Shown here: positions 6,450-13,034 of the stretch, in pieces | Numbering within the stretch: position 1 is the stretch's first letter | Layout of the letters: each line of letters begins with the position of its first letter | NCBI GenBank assembly: GCA_003154055.1 | Contig: PMCH01000262.1 | Span: 845-13,878 of the forward strand | Length of the DNA stretch: 13,034 nucleotides | Reading direction: 5' to 3' | From: Acidobacteriaceae bacterium | GTDB taxonomy: Bacteria; Acidobacteriota; Terriglobia; Terriglobales; Acidobacteriaceae | Notes under the pieces: model-generated | Told to the model about the DNA's origin: nothing | Seen by the model: the letters and a program-made list of their open reading frames with translations, nothing else | Database searches by the model: none | Position numbers and translations under genes: made by a program

Positions 6450-6503
6450 GTGGAGTGAAGAGCTTGCCCATAAAGCCTAAGCTGGAAAGTGACCTATTGC
6501 ACG

Positions 6504-6517
6504 ATTACGGAAGTAAT
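6504..6517. promoter_or_regulatory. Short dyad in the divergent promoter region
   Basis: ATTACGGAAGTAAT has perfect 5-base arms (ATTAC/GTAAT) around GGAA. It lies between the divergent HEAT/PilZ and MoaD-MoaE genes, where an operator could act on either. Five-base arms occur by chance, so this is only a candidate. Confidence 0.25.
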
Positions 6518-6591
6518 GGACCTGTCGCGGTCGTTCTACTCCCACCGGCGCCCCCTTTGTCCAGATTCCTGTCCCTGGGATCGCCCTGCGA

Positions 6592-6597
6592 TACACT
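6592..6597 (+). promoter_or_regulatory. Possible -10 element of the moaD-moaE gene
   Basis: TACACT lies 28 bases before the ATG at 6626, in the divergent gap. The best -35 match, TTCCTG at 6566-6571, is 20 bases away, longer than ideal. The assignment is weak. Confidence 0.3.
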
Positions 6598-6625
6598 GTT
6601 GGAAAATGGCAGGCCAACCATCCTG

Positions 6626-7375
6626 ATGCAGATCCGGGTTCTATTTTTCGGGGTCCTGAAAGACCTTGTCGGATGCCCCACGGAAATTGTGGAACTTCCC
6701 GAAGGAGCCAGGCTGCAGGAACTGCTGGCTCGCTATGCTGGAAAATTTCCGCGGGTGCGGGAAATGTTGCCGGCGGTGGCGCTTTCGGTGAACCAGGAAT
6801 ATTCCAAGGGAGACCGGGAGTTGCGAGCCGGGGACGAGGTGGCGCTGTTGCCCCCGGTGAGCGGGGGCGCCGGAGAGGCCGGGATTTCGGCGAGGGGAGC
6901 AGACTGCCCGGTCCGGATGGTGCGCGAGCCGATCGCGACCCAGTCCGTGCTCGATCGTGTGAAGCTACCCGAAGATGGCGCGGCGGTGGTTTTCGAGGGA
7001 GTGGTTCGCAACAACACCCGCGGTCGCCGGACCTTATACCTGGACTACGAAGCCTACGAGGCCATGGCTCTGAAACAAATGGATGCGCTCGTAAAGGAGG
7101 CCCGGTCGCGATTTGCGATTCGCGAGGCCGCCATCGTGCACCGGCTGGGCCGGCTGGAAATAGGCGAAACGAGTGTGCTGATCGTGGTGGCCTCGGCGCA
7201 CCGCGGTCCTGCCTTTGAGGCCGGCCGCTGGCTGATTGACACGCTCAAGAAGACGGTTCCCATCTGGAAGAAGGAATACTTCGAGGACGGGGCGGTGTGG
7301 GCAGACGGGGAGCCGTTTCCGCAAGAAATTCCGCGCGCCGGGGGCACGATCGAGCCGCCGGCCGCATCTAAGTGA
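6626..7375 (+). CDS. Molybdopterin synthase, MoaD-MoaE fusion
   Basis: Fused small and large subunits of molybdopterin synthase, which inserts the dithiolene sulfurs into cyclic pyranopterin monophosphate during molybdenum cofactor synthesis. The protein is 249 residues. Residues 1-81 are MoaD (ubiquitin fold), starting MQIRVLFFGVLKDLVG and ending in the PPVSGG signature (Gly-Gly at 80-81). After a short Gly/Ala linker, residues from about 95 are MoaE, with VVFEGVVRNNTRGR (122-135), YEAYEAMALKQM, VASAHRGPAFEAG (H192, R193) and DTLKKTVPIWKKE, whose lysines (K208, K215) match E. coli MoaE K119 and K126. The ATG at 6626 fits the MoaD N-terminus exactly; the open frame continues upstream but shows no family match. 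Mycobacterial MoaX is a comparable fusion. The stop overlaps the next gene by four bases. Confidence 0.95.
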   Translation: MQIRVLFFGVLKDLVGCPTEIVELPEGARLQELLARYAGKFPRVREMLPAVALSVNQEYSKGDRELRAGDEVALLPPVSGGAGEAGISARGADCPVRMVREPIATQSVLDRVKLPEDGAAVVFEGVVRNNTRGRRTLYLDYEAYEAMALKQMDALVKEARSRFAIREAAIVHRLGRLEIGETSVLIVVASAHRGPAFEAGRWLIDTLKKTVPIWKKEYFEDGAVWADGEPFPQEIPRAGGTIEPPAASK

Positions 7376-8295
7376 GCGTCCACATGAAGCGACTCCTTCT
7401 GGCCGTGTTTTGCTGCGTGGTCCTCCGTGTGTGCGTGGCTCAGGAGTCCGAAGGCACCCTGAAGGTAGACGTCAAACTGGTCAACGTCTTCGTCACGGTT
7501 ACCGACGCGCATGGCGCTCCGGTCGCCAATCTCGAAAAAGAAAACTTCGCCCTGAAAGAAGACGGCAAGGAGCAGAAGATTGCGGTGTTCACCCGGGAAT
7601 CAGCCCTTCCTTTGTCCATTGTGCTGGGTGTGGATACCAGCCTGAGCACGAAGAAGGACCTGCCGCTGGAGCTGATTTCGGCGCGCAAGTTTGCCGCGAC
7701 CATTCTGCGCCCGCAGGACGCAATGTCGCTGTACCAGTTCAGCGAGGTGGTGAGAGAGCTGGTGCCGTTCTCTTCCGATCTGAAAAGGATCGAATCCGGA
7801 ATTGACCGGATCCGGAACGGGGCGGCGACCGCCCTCTATGACATGGTGTACCTGGGTTCGCACGCGCTGAGCGCACGGCAGGGAAGAAAGGTGATGGTGG
7901 TGATCACCGATGGCGGGGACACGGTCAGCCAGGTGGACTACAAGGAGGCGCTGCGCACGGCCCAGGAAGCGGAGGCGATCATCTACAGCATCATCATCGT
8001 TCCGATCCAGGCGAGCGCGGGCCGCGATACCGGCGGAGAGCATGCGCTCATCACGATTTCCACGGATACGGGCGGCAAGTATTACTACGCCAGTTCGCTG
8101 CCCGAACTGGACGAGGCCTTTCGCAGGATCAGCGACGAGCTGCGCACCCAGTATTTGCTCGCCTACTATCCCTCGCAGCGGTACTCCGATTCGGACTTCC
8201 GCCGGATCCAGGTGAATTTGGTCGGCACCCCGGCAGGGGCTTCGGAACAAGCGCGCTATCGGGCGGGATATTTCACGTCGAAGTCGTCGTTTTGA
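7372..8295 (+). CDS. Secreted VWFA-related protein of the acidobacterial type
   Basis: A 307-residue exported protein. After a signal peptide (KRLLLAVFCCVVLRVCVA, likely cut before QES) comes a beta-rich segment, LVNVFVTVTDAHGAPVANL, where such proteins carry KEDGKEQKI. The von Willebrand A fold follows: LSIVLGVDTSLS contains the metal-site DxSxS (88-92), T153 lies in GAATALYD, and ITDGGD (178-183) supplies the last Asp. The end, YLLAYYPSQRY...YRAGY, is the signature of VWFA-related domain proteins common in Acidobacteriota. The role is probably protein binding outside the inner membrane; the partner is unknown. The GTG at 7372 overlaps the MoaD-MoaE stop (GTGA). The ATG at 7384 is an equally good start and gives a tidier signal peptide. 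Neither has a strong ribosome site, which favours coupling. Confidence 0.9.
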   Translation: MSVHMKRLLLAVFCCVVLRVCVAQESEGTLKVDVKLVNVFVTVTDAHGAPVANLEKENFALKEDGKEQKIAVFTRESALPLSIVLGVDTSLSTKKDLPLELISARKFAATILRPQDAMSLYQFSEVVRELVPFSSDLKRIESGIDRIRNGAATALYDMVYLGSHALSARQGRKVMVVITDGGDTVSQVDYKEALRTAQEAEAIIYSIIIVPIQASAGRDTGGEHALITISTDTGGKYYYASSLPELDEAFRRISDELRTQYLLAYYPSQRYSDSDFRRIQVNLVGTPAGASEQARYRAGYFTSKSSF

Positions 8296-8337
8296 GACAC
8301 GGTTTTGGCACCCGCCGTCGCCCGGCCCCATGCAGCT

Positions 8338-8367
8338 TTCGAAATAACCCGTCGCATCTAGTAAGAT
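8338..8367 (+). promoter_or_regulatory. Possible sigma-70-type promoter upstream of the TonB receptor
   Basis: TTCGAA (8338-8343) and TAAGAT (8362-8367) are 18 bases apart, in the 150-base gap before the receptor gene. Just downstream, gattg-ttgttt-caatc forms a small dyad in the predicted leader. The hexamers are only moderately good matches. Confidence 0.3.
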
Positions 8368-8445
8368 TGTTGTTTCAATCGCAGTGAAAATTGAGACCTG
8401 AAGGCGCAGGATCGTCCCAGGATTCTGCCAAGGATAGGTGGCGCT

Positions 8446-11400
8446 TTGTTGAACCGGTCTGTCTTGCGTGCGATTACGCAATCGTCCTGTCTGCTGATTT
8501 TTGTCGTTCTGGTTGCTCTTGCCGGGCCCCTGCTGGGTCAAGACGAGGAGGCTGCCACCACCGGTACCGTTCATGGCACGGTTCGAGACGCTGACGGCAA
8601 TCCGGTGGCCAACGCACGGGTGCTGGTTCGCTCCAAAGCGGTCCAGACCACCACCGTGACCCGCTCCGGCAAAGACGGTACGTTCGTTTCGGAACCCCTG
8701 CCACCGGGCGAATACACGGTGCTGGTGGAAGGCCGGAATCTTCACACCGGGGAAGCGACGGTCAAGGTTCAGGTAGGTGCGGCGGCTACCGCGGACTTCA
8801 AGCTTGAGCCCATCAATCCCGGGCCGGTGCGGGTCGAAAGCAGACTCCCGGGCGAGACGGTAGACACGCTTCCGATCAATGGCCGGAACTACCTCGATCT
8901 GGCCCGGACTGACCCTGGCATTCAGGTACTGGACGGAGCAATTCTCGATCCGGGGAAGAGCGGGTTTCAGCCACTCTCGATCAATAGCAGCCTGGGACGC
9001 ACCACGCACTACGATCTCGATGAAGTCGAGGCGATGGACGAGACTCGCGGGACGGTTGTCCAGAACCTGCCCGCCGAGGCTGTGCGCGAAGTGATCGTCA
9101 CGCGCAGCATGCCGGAAGTTTTCCAATCGTTGAATTCAGCGGGAGCCGTCCGGGTAAGCACTCGATCCGGCGAGGACGAGTGGCACGGCAACCTGTTTGG
9201 TAACTATCGCGACCGGCGCGCCGGGCTGGCCGGGTTTCCGTCGGGCGATCCGAAGTACAGCCGTCAGCACTATGGGTTTGGGGTTGGCGGGGCAGTGATC
9301 AAAGACAAGGCGTTTCTATTTCTGAGTGGCGAGCGCATCAAGCAAGATGGGCAACTCCCGGTGTACCAGGGATTCCCGTTCAACTTCCTGAGCAGCCGGG
9401 ACGCCACATTGCGCGAGAACATGCTGACTGCGCGGCTGGATTACAACTGGTCCGAAAACGCGAAGTGGTTTGCTCGCGTCAGCTACGACAACGCCAGCCA
9501 GATCGGACCGGCAAACAGCCTGGCGGCGCTGCGCGACCAGGTCAACGTGCCCTCCGTCGTTTTCGGAATGGACTGGAATCACGGACGCTTTGCGCACAGC
9601 GGGCGCTTCGGCTACCAGAAGCTGGTGAACGCCATCAATCCGGATTTCGGCCGCGGCGCGCTGATCTTCGCCGACGCTCCGTTCCATCAGCAGATTGGAT
9701 CGTTTGAGACTGGGCCCAGCGTTGCGGGGCCTCGACAGACGATTCAGCGCGATCTCTTCGGCCGTTACGATGGCCGCACTCCGTTCCGCGAAAATCACAC
9801 GCTGCGCTTCGGCGGAGCGATTCACCATATCACCCAGGGTGATTTCTACACGCCCGGGGCCTTCGGACCTTCGGTGACAAGTTCCAATGGGGTGGATGTA
9901 ATCGATGCGATCAACACCAATCCCACCTTCCCAGCTCTCATCCCGGGCGATCCGCGCGGGCCTGCCGATAATCCACTGAACTACCCGGTGGGCACGATCA
10001 CGATCTTCAACGGGCTGGGAAGTTTCAGCGAACACTCGGCGTTCAACCGGTCCACTGGCGGGCATTCCGACGATCGGATCGAACTCTACGCGGCCGACAC
10101 TTTCAAGCTCTATCCAAACCTCAACATTACGGTTGGCGTGAACTATGTGCACGATACCGGGCGCACGAATAGCGATCTCGCGCCGCTCCCGTGCTCCGCG
10201 ATCAACCCGGCGATTGTAGCGCCCTGTTCGGGTGACAGTCTGATCCTTGACCAGTTCGGAAATATTCCCGGGCTCGGGAAAAGAGTGGACCAGCCCAAAT
10301 GGAATTTTTCTCCGCAGGCCGGTGTTGCGTGGGATCCAGGGAGGAACGGCAAGACCGTGGTGCGCGCCGGCGGCGGCATGTTCTTCGACAATTTCCTGCT
10401 GCAGAACGCGTATCAGGACCGCATCAGCCGGCTGTCGAGCGGGCAGTATTTTCGCAGCCTGAACGTGTGTCCGACCGGGACGGTGCTGTTCCCTGACGGT
10501 TCGAAGGTGAGCAATGTGGACGAGTTGGATATTGCGACGCAAATCTGCGGGCAGCCGATCGGGAATGTGGCGACGGCGATCCAGGATCTGCAATCGCAAT
10601 TCCTGGCTGCACAGTCGGCGGCTACCGGTCCGAACGTGTACTCGCTGGCCAACAGCCTCTCCAATTTTGGCGGCATGCTCGCGCCCAATTTCCGCACGCC
10701 GCGGGTGCTGCACATGAGCGCTGGAATTCAGCACCAGTTCGGTGAGCACGGCGTGCTGACGGTCGATTACCTTCGCCAGATCGGCACGCAGTTCCCGCTG
10801 GGGATCGATACGAATCACGTGGGGGATGCGAAATATCTGACGGATGGAAGTAATCCGGACGTTACCCAGAATACTTACAAGGCGGAATTGGATGCGATCA
10901 ACGCAACGCTGCTCGCGAATCCCGCTTCGGTTGGGTGCACTCCGGCTAAGTCCGCGGGGAGCAGTTCGCTGACCGCGGTCAACTGCTATCTCGATGCCGT
11001 GCCCTCGGCCAGCATTACCGATTTCGCCCGCCAGGGACTGGATTCCTCGAACGCCTACTGTGGCCCAGTTCCGTGCGCGGTGCTCGGGTTGCGGCCTGCA
11101 GCCTTCGGCGGAATCAATCCGGCGGTGGGATCGAACGTCATGTTCTTCCCGACCGGGCGCTCCAAGTACCAGGCTGTCCACGTTGCGTTCAAGACCGGGG
11201 GCGGACTCCCGGTTCACGCCGTGCGGCACGTCGATCTGGCCGTCTCCTACACCTACTCGAAATACGAAAGCAACGTCGCGGCGGGCGACGGCAGCGGCGG
11301 GGATTTTTCGTTGCTGAGCGTGGCCGAGGACTACAGAAGCCCGCACGTTGGCCACTTCGGACTCTCCGGGCTGGACCGCCGCAACCAGTTCACGATTGCG

Positions 11401-12078
11401 CCGTCTTTCGATTTGCTCCACGGACTGAAGCTCTCGCTGATCGCGCAGATGCTGTCGCCACTCTCGACCAGCGCGCGCCTTCCACAACTCGACGGCGGCG
11501 GCGTTGCCGGCGAGATTTTCCGGACCGATGCCACCGGCGACGGAACGGTCGGCGATCTTCTGCCCGGAACGAAAATCGGAGGTCTCGGTGGCTACTCGGG
11601 CAGCAGCCTGAGCAGCGCCGTCGGTTTCTACAACAGCAACTACGCGGGAAGGCTGACCTCGGCCGGACAGCAACTGGTGAATGCCAATTTGTTCACGTCG
11701 AGCCAGCTTTCCAGGCTGAATGCTCTGTATCCTGCCCTTCAGCCCGTGCCCACGAACGCGGCGCAGGCGACCTGGCTCAAAACCGTTGATCTGCGCTTGA
11801 GTTGGCCGATACGGGCGGGAGAGCGAGTCAGCATCGAGCCCACGGTCTCAGCGTTCAACGTCCTCAACTTCGCCAACTTCGGCGGCCCAGGGCGATTGCT
11901 GGGCGGGGTGTTGAACGGCTCCCCCGGAAGTTCTCTGAACAATTCCACTTCGTCGAGCATCTGCGGCGCCAACGCAGGTTTGTGCACGGCCCGCCTGGAT
12001 CGGATCGTCGCCGGTTCCGGGACTTATGGGATGGGCGCTCCCCGGCAAGTGGAGTTTGGAGTGAAGATCGTTTTCTGA
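8446..12078 (+). CDS. Oar-like TonB-dependent outer membrane receptor with N-terminal carboxypeptidase-regulatory domain
   Basis: A 1210-residue outer membrane beta-barrel. Residues 1-31 are a signal peptide (NRSVLRAITQSSCLLIFVVL then VALAGPLLG). Residues about 40-115 form an Ig-like carboxypeptidase-regulatory domain (GTVHGTVRDADGNPVANARV; PPGEYTVLVEG). The plug follows at about 130-240 (LPINGRNYLDLARTDPGIQV, the NGRN motif typical of this group). The rest is barrel, with alternating Tyr/Phe strands such as SKYQAVHVAFKTGG and a final strand VEFGVKIVF ending in aromatic Phe. Such receptors are highly multiplied in acidobacteria; substrates are mostly unknown, with polysaccharides or peptides suspected. 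The start is TTG at 8446 or 8449; no ATG or GTG lies in frame after the upstream stop TGA at 8392. A ggtgg lies five bases before the first TTG. The VWFA gene upstream may belong to the same envelope set, but the 150-base gap suggests its own promoter. Confidence 0.95.
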   Translation: MLNRSVLRAITQSSCLLIFVVLVALAGPLLGQDEEAATTGTVHGTVRDADGNPVANARVLVRSKAVQTTTVTRSGKDGTFVSEPLPPGEYTVLVEGRNLHTGEATVKVQVGAAATADFKLEPINPGPVRVESRLPGETVDTLPINGRNYLDLARTDPGIQVLDGAILDPGKSGFQPLSINSSLGRTTHYDLDEVEAMDETRGTVVQNLPAEAVREVIVTRSMPEVFQSLNSAGAVRVSTRSGEDEWHGNLFGNYRDRRAGLAGFPSGDPKYSRQHYGFGVGGAVIKDKAFLFLSGERIKQDGQLPVYQGFPFNFLSSRDATLRENMLTARLDYNWSENAKWFARVSYDNASQIGPANSLAALRDQVNVPSVVFGMDWNHGRFAHSGRFGYQKLVNAINPDFGRGALIFADAPFHQQIGSFETGPSVAGPRQTIQRDLFGRYDGRTPFRENHTLRFGGAIHHITQGDFYTPGAFGPSVTSSNGVDVIDAINTNPTFPALIPGDPRGPADNPLNYPVGTITIFNGLGSFSEHSAFNRSTGGHSDDRIELYAADTFKLYPNLNITVGVNYVHDTGRTNSDLAPLPCSAINPAIVAPCSGDSLILDQFGNIPGLGKRVDQPKWNFSPQAGVAWDPGRNGKTVVRAGGGMFFDNFLLQNAYQDRISRLSSGQYFRSLNVCPTGTVLFPDGSKVSNVDELDIATQICGQPIGNVATAIQDLQSQFLAAQSAATGPNVYSLANSLSNFGGMLAPNFRTPRVLHMSAGIQHQFGEHGVLTVDYLRQIGTQFPLGIDTNHVGDAKYLTDGSNPDVTQNTYKAELDAINATLLANPASVGCTPAKSAGSSSLTAVNCYLDAVPSASITDFARQGLDSSNAYCGPVPCAVLGLRPAAFGGINPAVGSNVMFFPTGRSKYQAVHVAFKTGGGLPVHAVRHVDLAVSYTYSKYESNVAAGDGSGGDFSLLSVAEDYRSPHVGHFGLSGLDRRNQFTIAPSFDLLHGLKLSLIAQMLSPLSTSARLPQLDGGGVAGEIFRTDATGDGTVGDLLPGTKIGGLGGYSGSSLSSAVGFYNSNYAGRLTSAGQQLVNANLFTSSQLSRLNALYPALQPVPTNAAQATWLKTVDLRLSWPIRAGERVSIEPTVSAFNVLNFANFGGPGRLLGGVLNGSPGSSLNNSTSSSICGANAGLCTARLDRIVAGSGTYGMGAPRQVEFGVKIVF

Positions 12079-12126
12079 AGTCGGTCCGGGGTTGTCCCGG
12101 CGCGCGGATGGAATCGGGTACAAGGA

Positions 12127-12450
12127 TCAGAACATGATCTCGCTGCGCAGGTGCTTGGAAAGCTTTTCAATCCTCTTCAGCTTGCCCACGACATCCTTGG
12201 GGAGTAGTCCTCGCTTGAGGAGTTCGACGTCGCCGGGGATACTCCCCGCGAGTTGAGACAGTTCCTTCGACTCCCGCTCCATTTCGAGGATGTTCGTTCT
12301 GGCCACCGCTGGTCGCTTCGACTTCGCGTCCGGTTGTGAGTCGGAAGGCAGCGGCGGCACGGGGAAATGGGGGACGTGCCTTTGGGCGCTGGATCCGCTC
12401 GCCAGGATTAGAACTGTTCCCAAGATGGTCCCGATCACTCTCCGCCCCAT
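12127..12450 (-). CDS. Small exported hypothetical protein
   Basis: A 107-residue protein of unknown function. It begins with a signal peptide, MGRRVIGTILGTVLILASGSSA, probably cut before QRH. A proline-rich stretch follows (VPHFPVPPLPSDSQP), then a charged helical C-terminus, LEMERESKELSQLAGSIPGDVELLKRGLLPKDVVGKLKRIEKLSKHLRSEI. That Lys/Leu-rich tail looks like small periplasmic proteins I associate with acidobacteria, but I cannot name a family. The ATG at 12450 is chosen over a longer frame (to 12516) because GGAGGG sits just before it on the minus strand and a clean signal peptide begins there. It converges on the TonB receptor gene, with 48 bases between them. A role in the envelope is inferred from the signal peptide only. 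Confidence 0.75.
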   Translation of the reverse strand: MGRRVIGTILGTVLILASGSSAQRHVPHFPVPPLPSDSQPDAKSKRPAVARTNILEMERESKELSQLAGSIPGDVELLKRGLLPKDVVGKLKRIEKLSKHLRSEIMF

Positions 12451-12525
12451 GATCCCTCCAAGCCGTCTGCAGATTGGCGTCCGAACCGCCTGCCCTACCG
12501 GGTATCGATCACCCAAATTCCCGTA

Positions 12526-12556
12526 TTACACTGGCAATCTTTTCCGGCGAGTGTAA
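12526..12556. promoter_or_regulatory. TTACACT-N17-AGTGTAA inverted repeat in divergent gap
   Basis: TTACACT (12526-12532) and its reverse complement AGTGTAA (12550-12556) are 17 bases apart, between two divergent genes. Each strand therefore offers a TACACT -10-like hexamer facing outward, or the pair is an operator with two half-sites. Neither strand has a good -35 at standard spacing, so the nature of the site is unsettled. Confidence 0.35.
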
Positions 12557-12631
12557 CCTCACGGGAAGCTCCATTTGTCTCAAGGTTGTCTTTTTTTTCC
12601 GCGCGGCCGGCAGACGCCCCGCCGAAAAGAA

Positions 12632-12653
12632 GTGATCCCTGGAGATGGATCAC
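12632..12653. promoter_or_regulatory. GTGATCC-N8-GGATCAC dyad upstream of the EgtB-like gene
   Basis: Perfect 7-base arms (12632-12638 and 12647-12653) surround an 8-base centre, 70 bases before the GTG start at 12724. It could be an operator or a leader hairpin. The gap 12451-12723 otherwise holds a T-run (about 12588-12598) and a ccccaatgggg mini-hairpin, with no gene. Confidence 0.35.
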
Positions 12654-12709
12654 GCATCCAAAAGCGAGGGCTGTCGACCCCCAATGGGGAAGAAACTGAT
12701 TTCGGTGTT

Positions 12710-12717
12710 GAGGAAGG
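12710..12717 (+). promoter_or_regulatory. Ribosome binding site fixing the GTG start of the last gene
   Basis: GAGGAAGG ends six bases before the GTG at 12724. The in-frame stop TGA at 12709-12711 overlaps it, so this GTG is the first possible start in the frame. Together these decide the start. Confidence 0.75.
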
Positions 12718-12723
12718 CGAGCG

Positions 12724-13034
12724 GTGCTTGCGACAAAATCTGCGGCGGGTGTGCGGGGCGGGCTGTTGGAGCGCCTGATCGAAGCCCGCATCCGGACCGA
12801 CGAGCTCTTTGATCTGGTCCGTCCGGATGCCCTCTACGATCGTCCGATCGACGAACGGCACAGGATTGTCTTCTACATTGGGCATCTGGAAGCCTTTGAT
12901 TGGAACCTCCTCAATACAAGGCTGCTGGACCGGGGAAGCACGCGCCCGGATCTTGACCGGCTCTTTGCCTTCGGCATTGACCCGGTCGGCGGCGGTCTGC
13001 CAACCGACCAGCCATCCGACTGGCCGGTGCTGCC
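12724..13034 (+). CDS. EgtB/SUMF1-type non-haem iron enzyme, N-terminal DinB-like part (3' end outside window)
   Basis: The first 103 codons are visible, starting at GTG with a strong ribosome site. The helical N-terminus (LLERLIEARIRTDELFDLVRPDALYDRPI) leads into ERHRIVFYIGHLEAFDWNLL, the first helices of the DinB-like domain of the EgtB/OvoA/SUMF1 group; H54 in YIGHLEAF corresponds to the family's first iron-ligand His. FAFGIDPVGGGLPTDQPSDWP continues the same domain. Full members of about 400 residues add a C-terminal formylglycine-generating-enzyme-like fold and form C-S bonds to histidine derivatives, as in ergothioneine synthesis. The catalytic half and the other two iron ligands would lie beyond the window, so the exact substrate cannot be told. 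No egtD-like methyltransferase is visible here. Confidence 0.78.
   Translation, partial: MLATKSAAGVRGGLLERLIEARIRTDELFDLVRPDALYDRPIDERHRIVFYIGHLEAFDWNLLNTRLLDRGSTRPDLDRLFAFGIDPVGGGLPTDQPSDWPVL

Noticed and set aside
6229..6471. Minus-strand ATG frame (MGKLFTPQETRHF) overlapping the start of the HEAT/PilZ gene
   Set aside because: It uses the same region in another frame and ends soon; the conserved-looking helix SFIHSLNIL lies in the ATT/GTG frame. A leader peptide coupling to the main gene cannot be excluded, but nothing supports it.
6398..6625. Longer N-terminus for the MoaD-MoaE protein
   Set aside because: The frame is open upstream of 6626, but MoaD begins exactly at MQIRVLFFG and the upstream translation resembles no domain; it would also overlap the divergent gene's start.
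7600..9126. A 508-codon minus-strand open frame across the VWFA gene end and the receptor start
   Set aside because: It spans two well-supported plus-strand genes and their gap, with no family features; a shadow frame.
9316..11673. A 785-codon open frame on the minus strand inside the TonB receptor gene
   Set aside because: It is fully antisense to a clear receptor, is Arg-rich with no recognisable motif or signal, and is explained by codon bias in high-GC DNA leaving the opposite frame free of stops.
12451..12516. Longer start (12516) for the small exported protein
   Set aside because: It would place 22 charged residues before a clean signal peptide, while GGAGGG lies just ahead of the ATG at 12450.
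12684..12723. ATG at 12684 as an upstream start of the EgtB-like gene
   Set aside because: It is in a different frame, and the correct frame has a stop at 12709 before the GTG.
1..13034. CRISPR arrays, tRNA or rRNA genes, transposase or phage genes
   Set aside because: I looked for evenly spaced direct repeats, tRNA-like cloverleaf ends and transposase motifs; none was seen.

Overview
The window reads as chromosomal DNA from an acidobacterium (Acidobacteriota, most like the Terriglobia/Koribacter group). This is inferred from family content: a VWFA-related protein of the acidobacterial type ending in a YRAGY motif, a very large Oar-like TonB-dependent receptor with an N-terminal carboxypeptidase-regulatory domain, a split ATP synthase locus, moderately high GC, and intergenic gaps filled with short palindromic or AGCTTCGAG-type repeats. 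No database search was possible.

Layout. Positions 1-1323 hold the 3' part of nuoN (complex I). After a repeat-bearing gap, 1538-3533 carries the membrane (F0) part of the ATP synthase: atpZ, atpI, atpB and atpE, all on the plus strand. The cluster ends at a bidirectional terminator-like hairpin (3555-3587). The b subunit and all F1 genes are absent from the visible cluster. A minus-strand gene (3729-6362, probably reaching 6437) encodes a large cytoplasmic protein with HEAT-like repeats and a C-terminal PilZ-like domain. Divergent from it lies a MoaD-MoaE fusion (6626-7375) for molybdopterin synthase. This overlaps by 4 bp a secreted VWFA-related protein (7372-8295). A 1210-residue TonB-dependent receptor follows (8446-12078). 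A small exported hypothetical protein is convergent with it (12127-12450). The window closes with the start of an EgtB/SUMF1-type non-haem iron enzyme (12724 to the edge).

Functional picture. The left third is respiratory energy conversion: complex I proton pumping and the F0 rotor and stator channel. The AtpE ion site carries Gln, Glu and Ser at the positions used by sodium-binding c-rings, but lacks two supporting residues. The middle is a possible c-di-GMP-responsive scaffold and molybdenum cofactor synthesis. The right half is cell-envelope function.

I see no CRISPR array, tRNA, rRNA, phage or transposase gene. I do not see a clearly new multi-gene system. The points most worth a second look are the possible AUU start of the HEAT/PilZ gene, the AtpE ion-site residues with a signal-like leader, the internal Gly-Gly of the MoaD-MoaE fusion, and the different families of intergenic inverted repeats.
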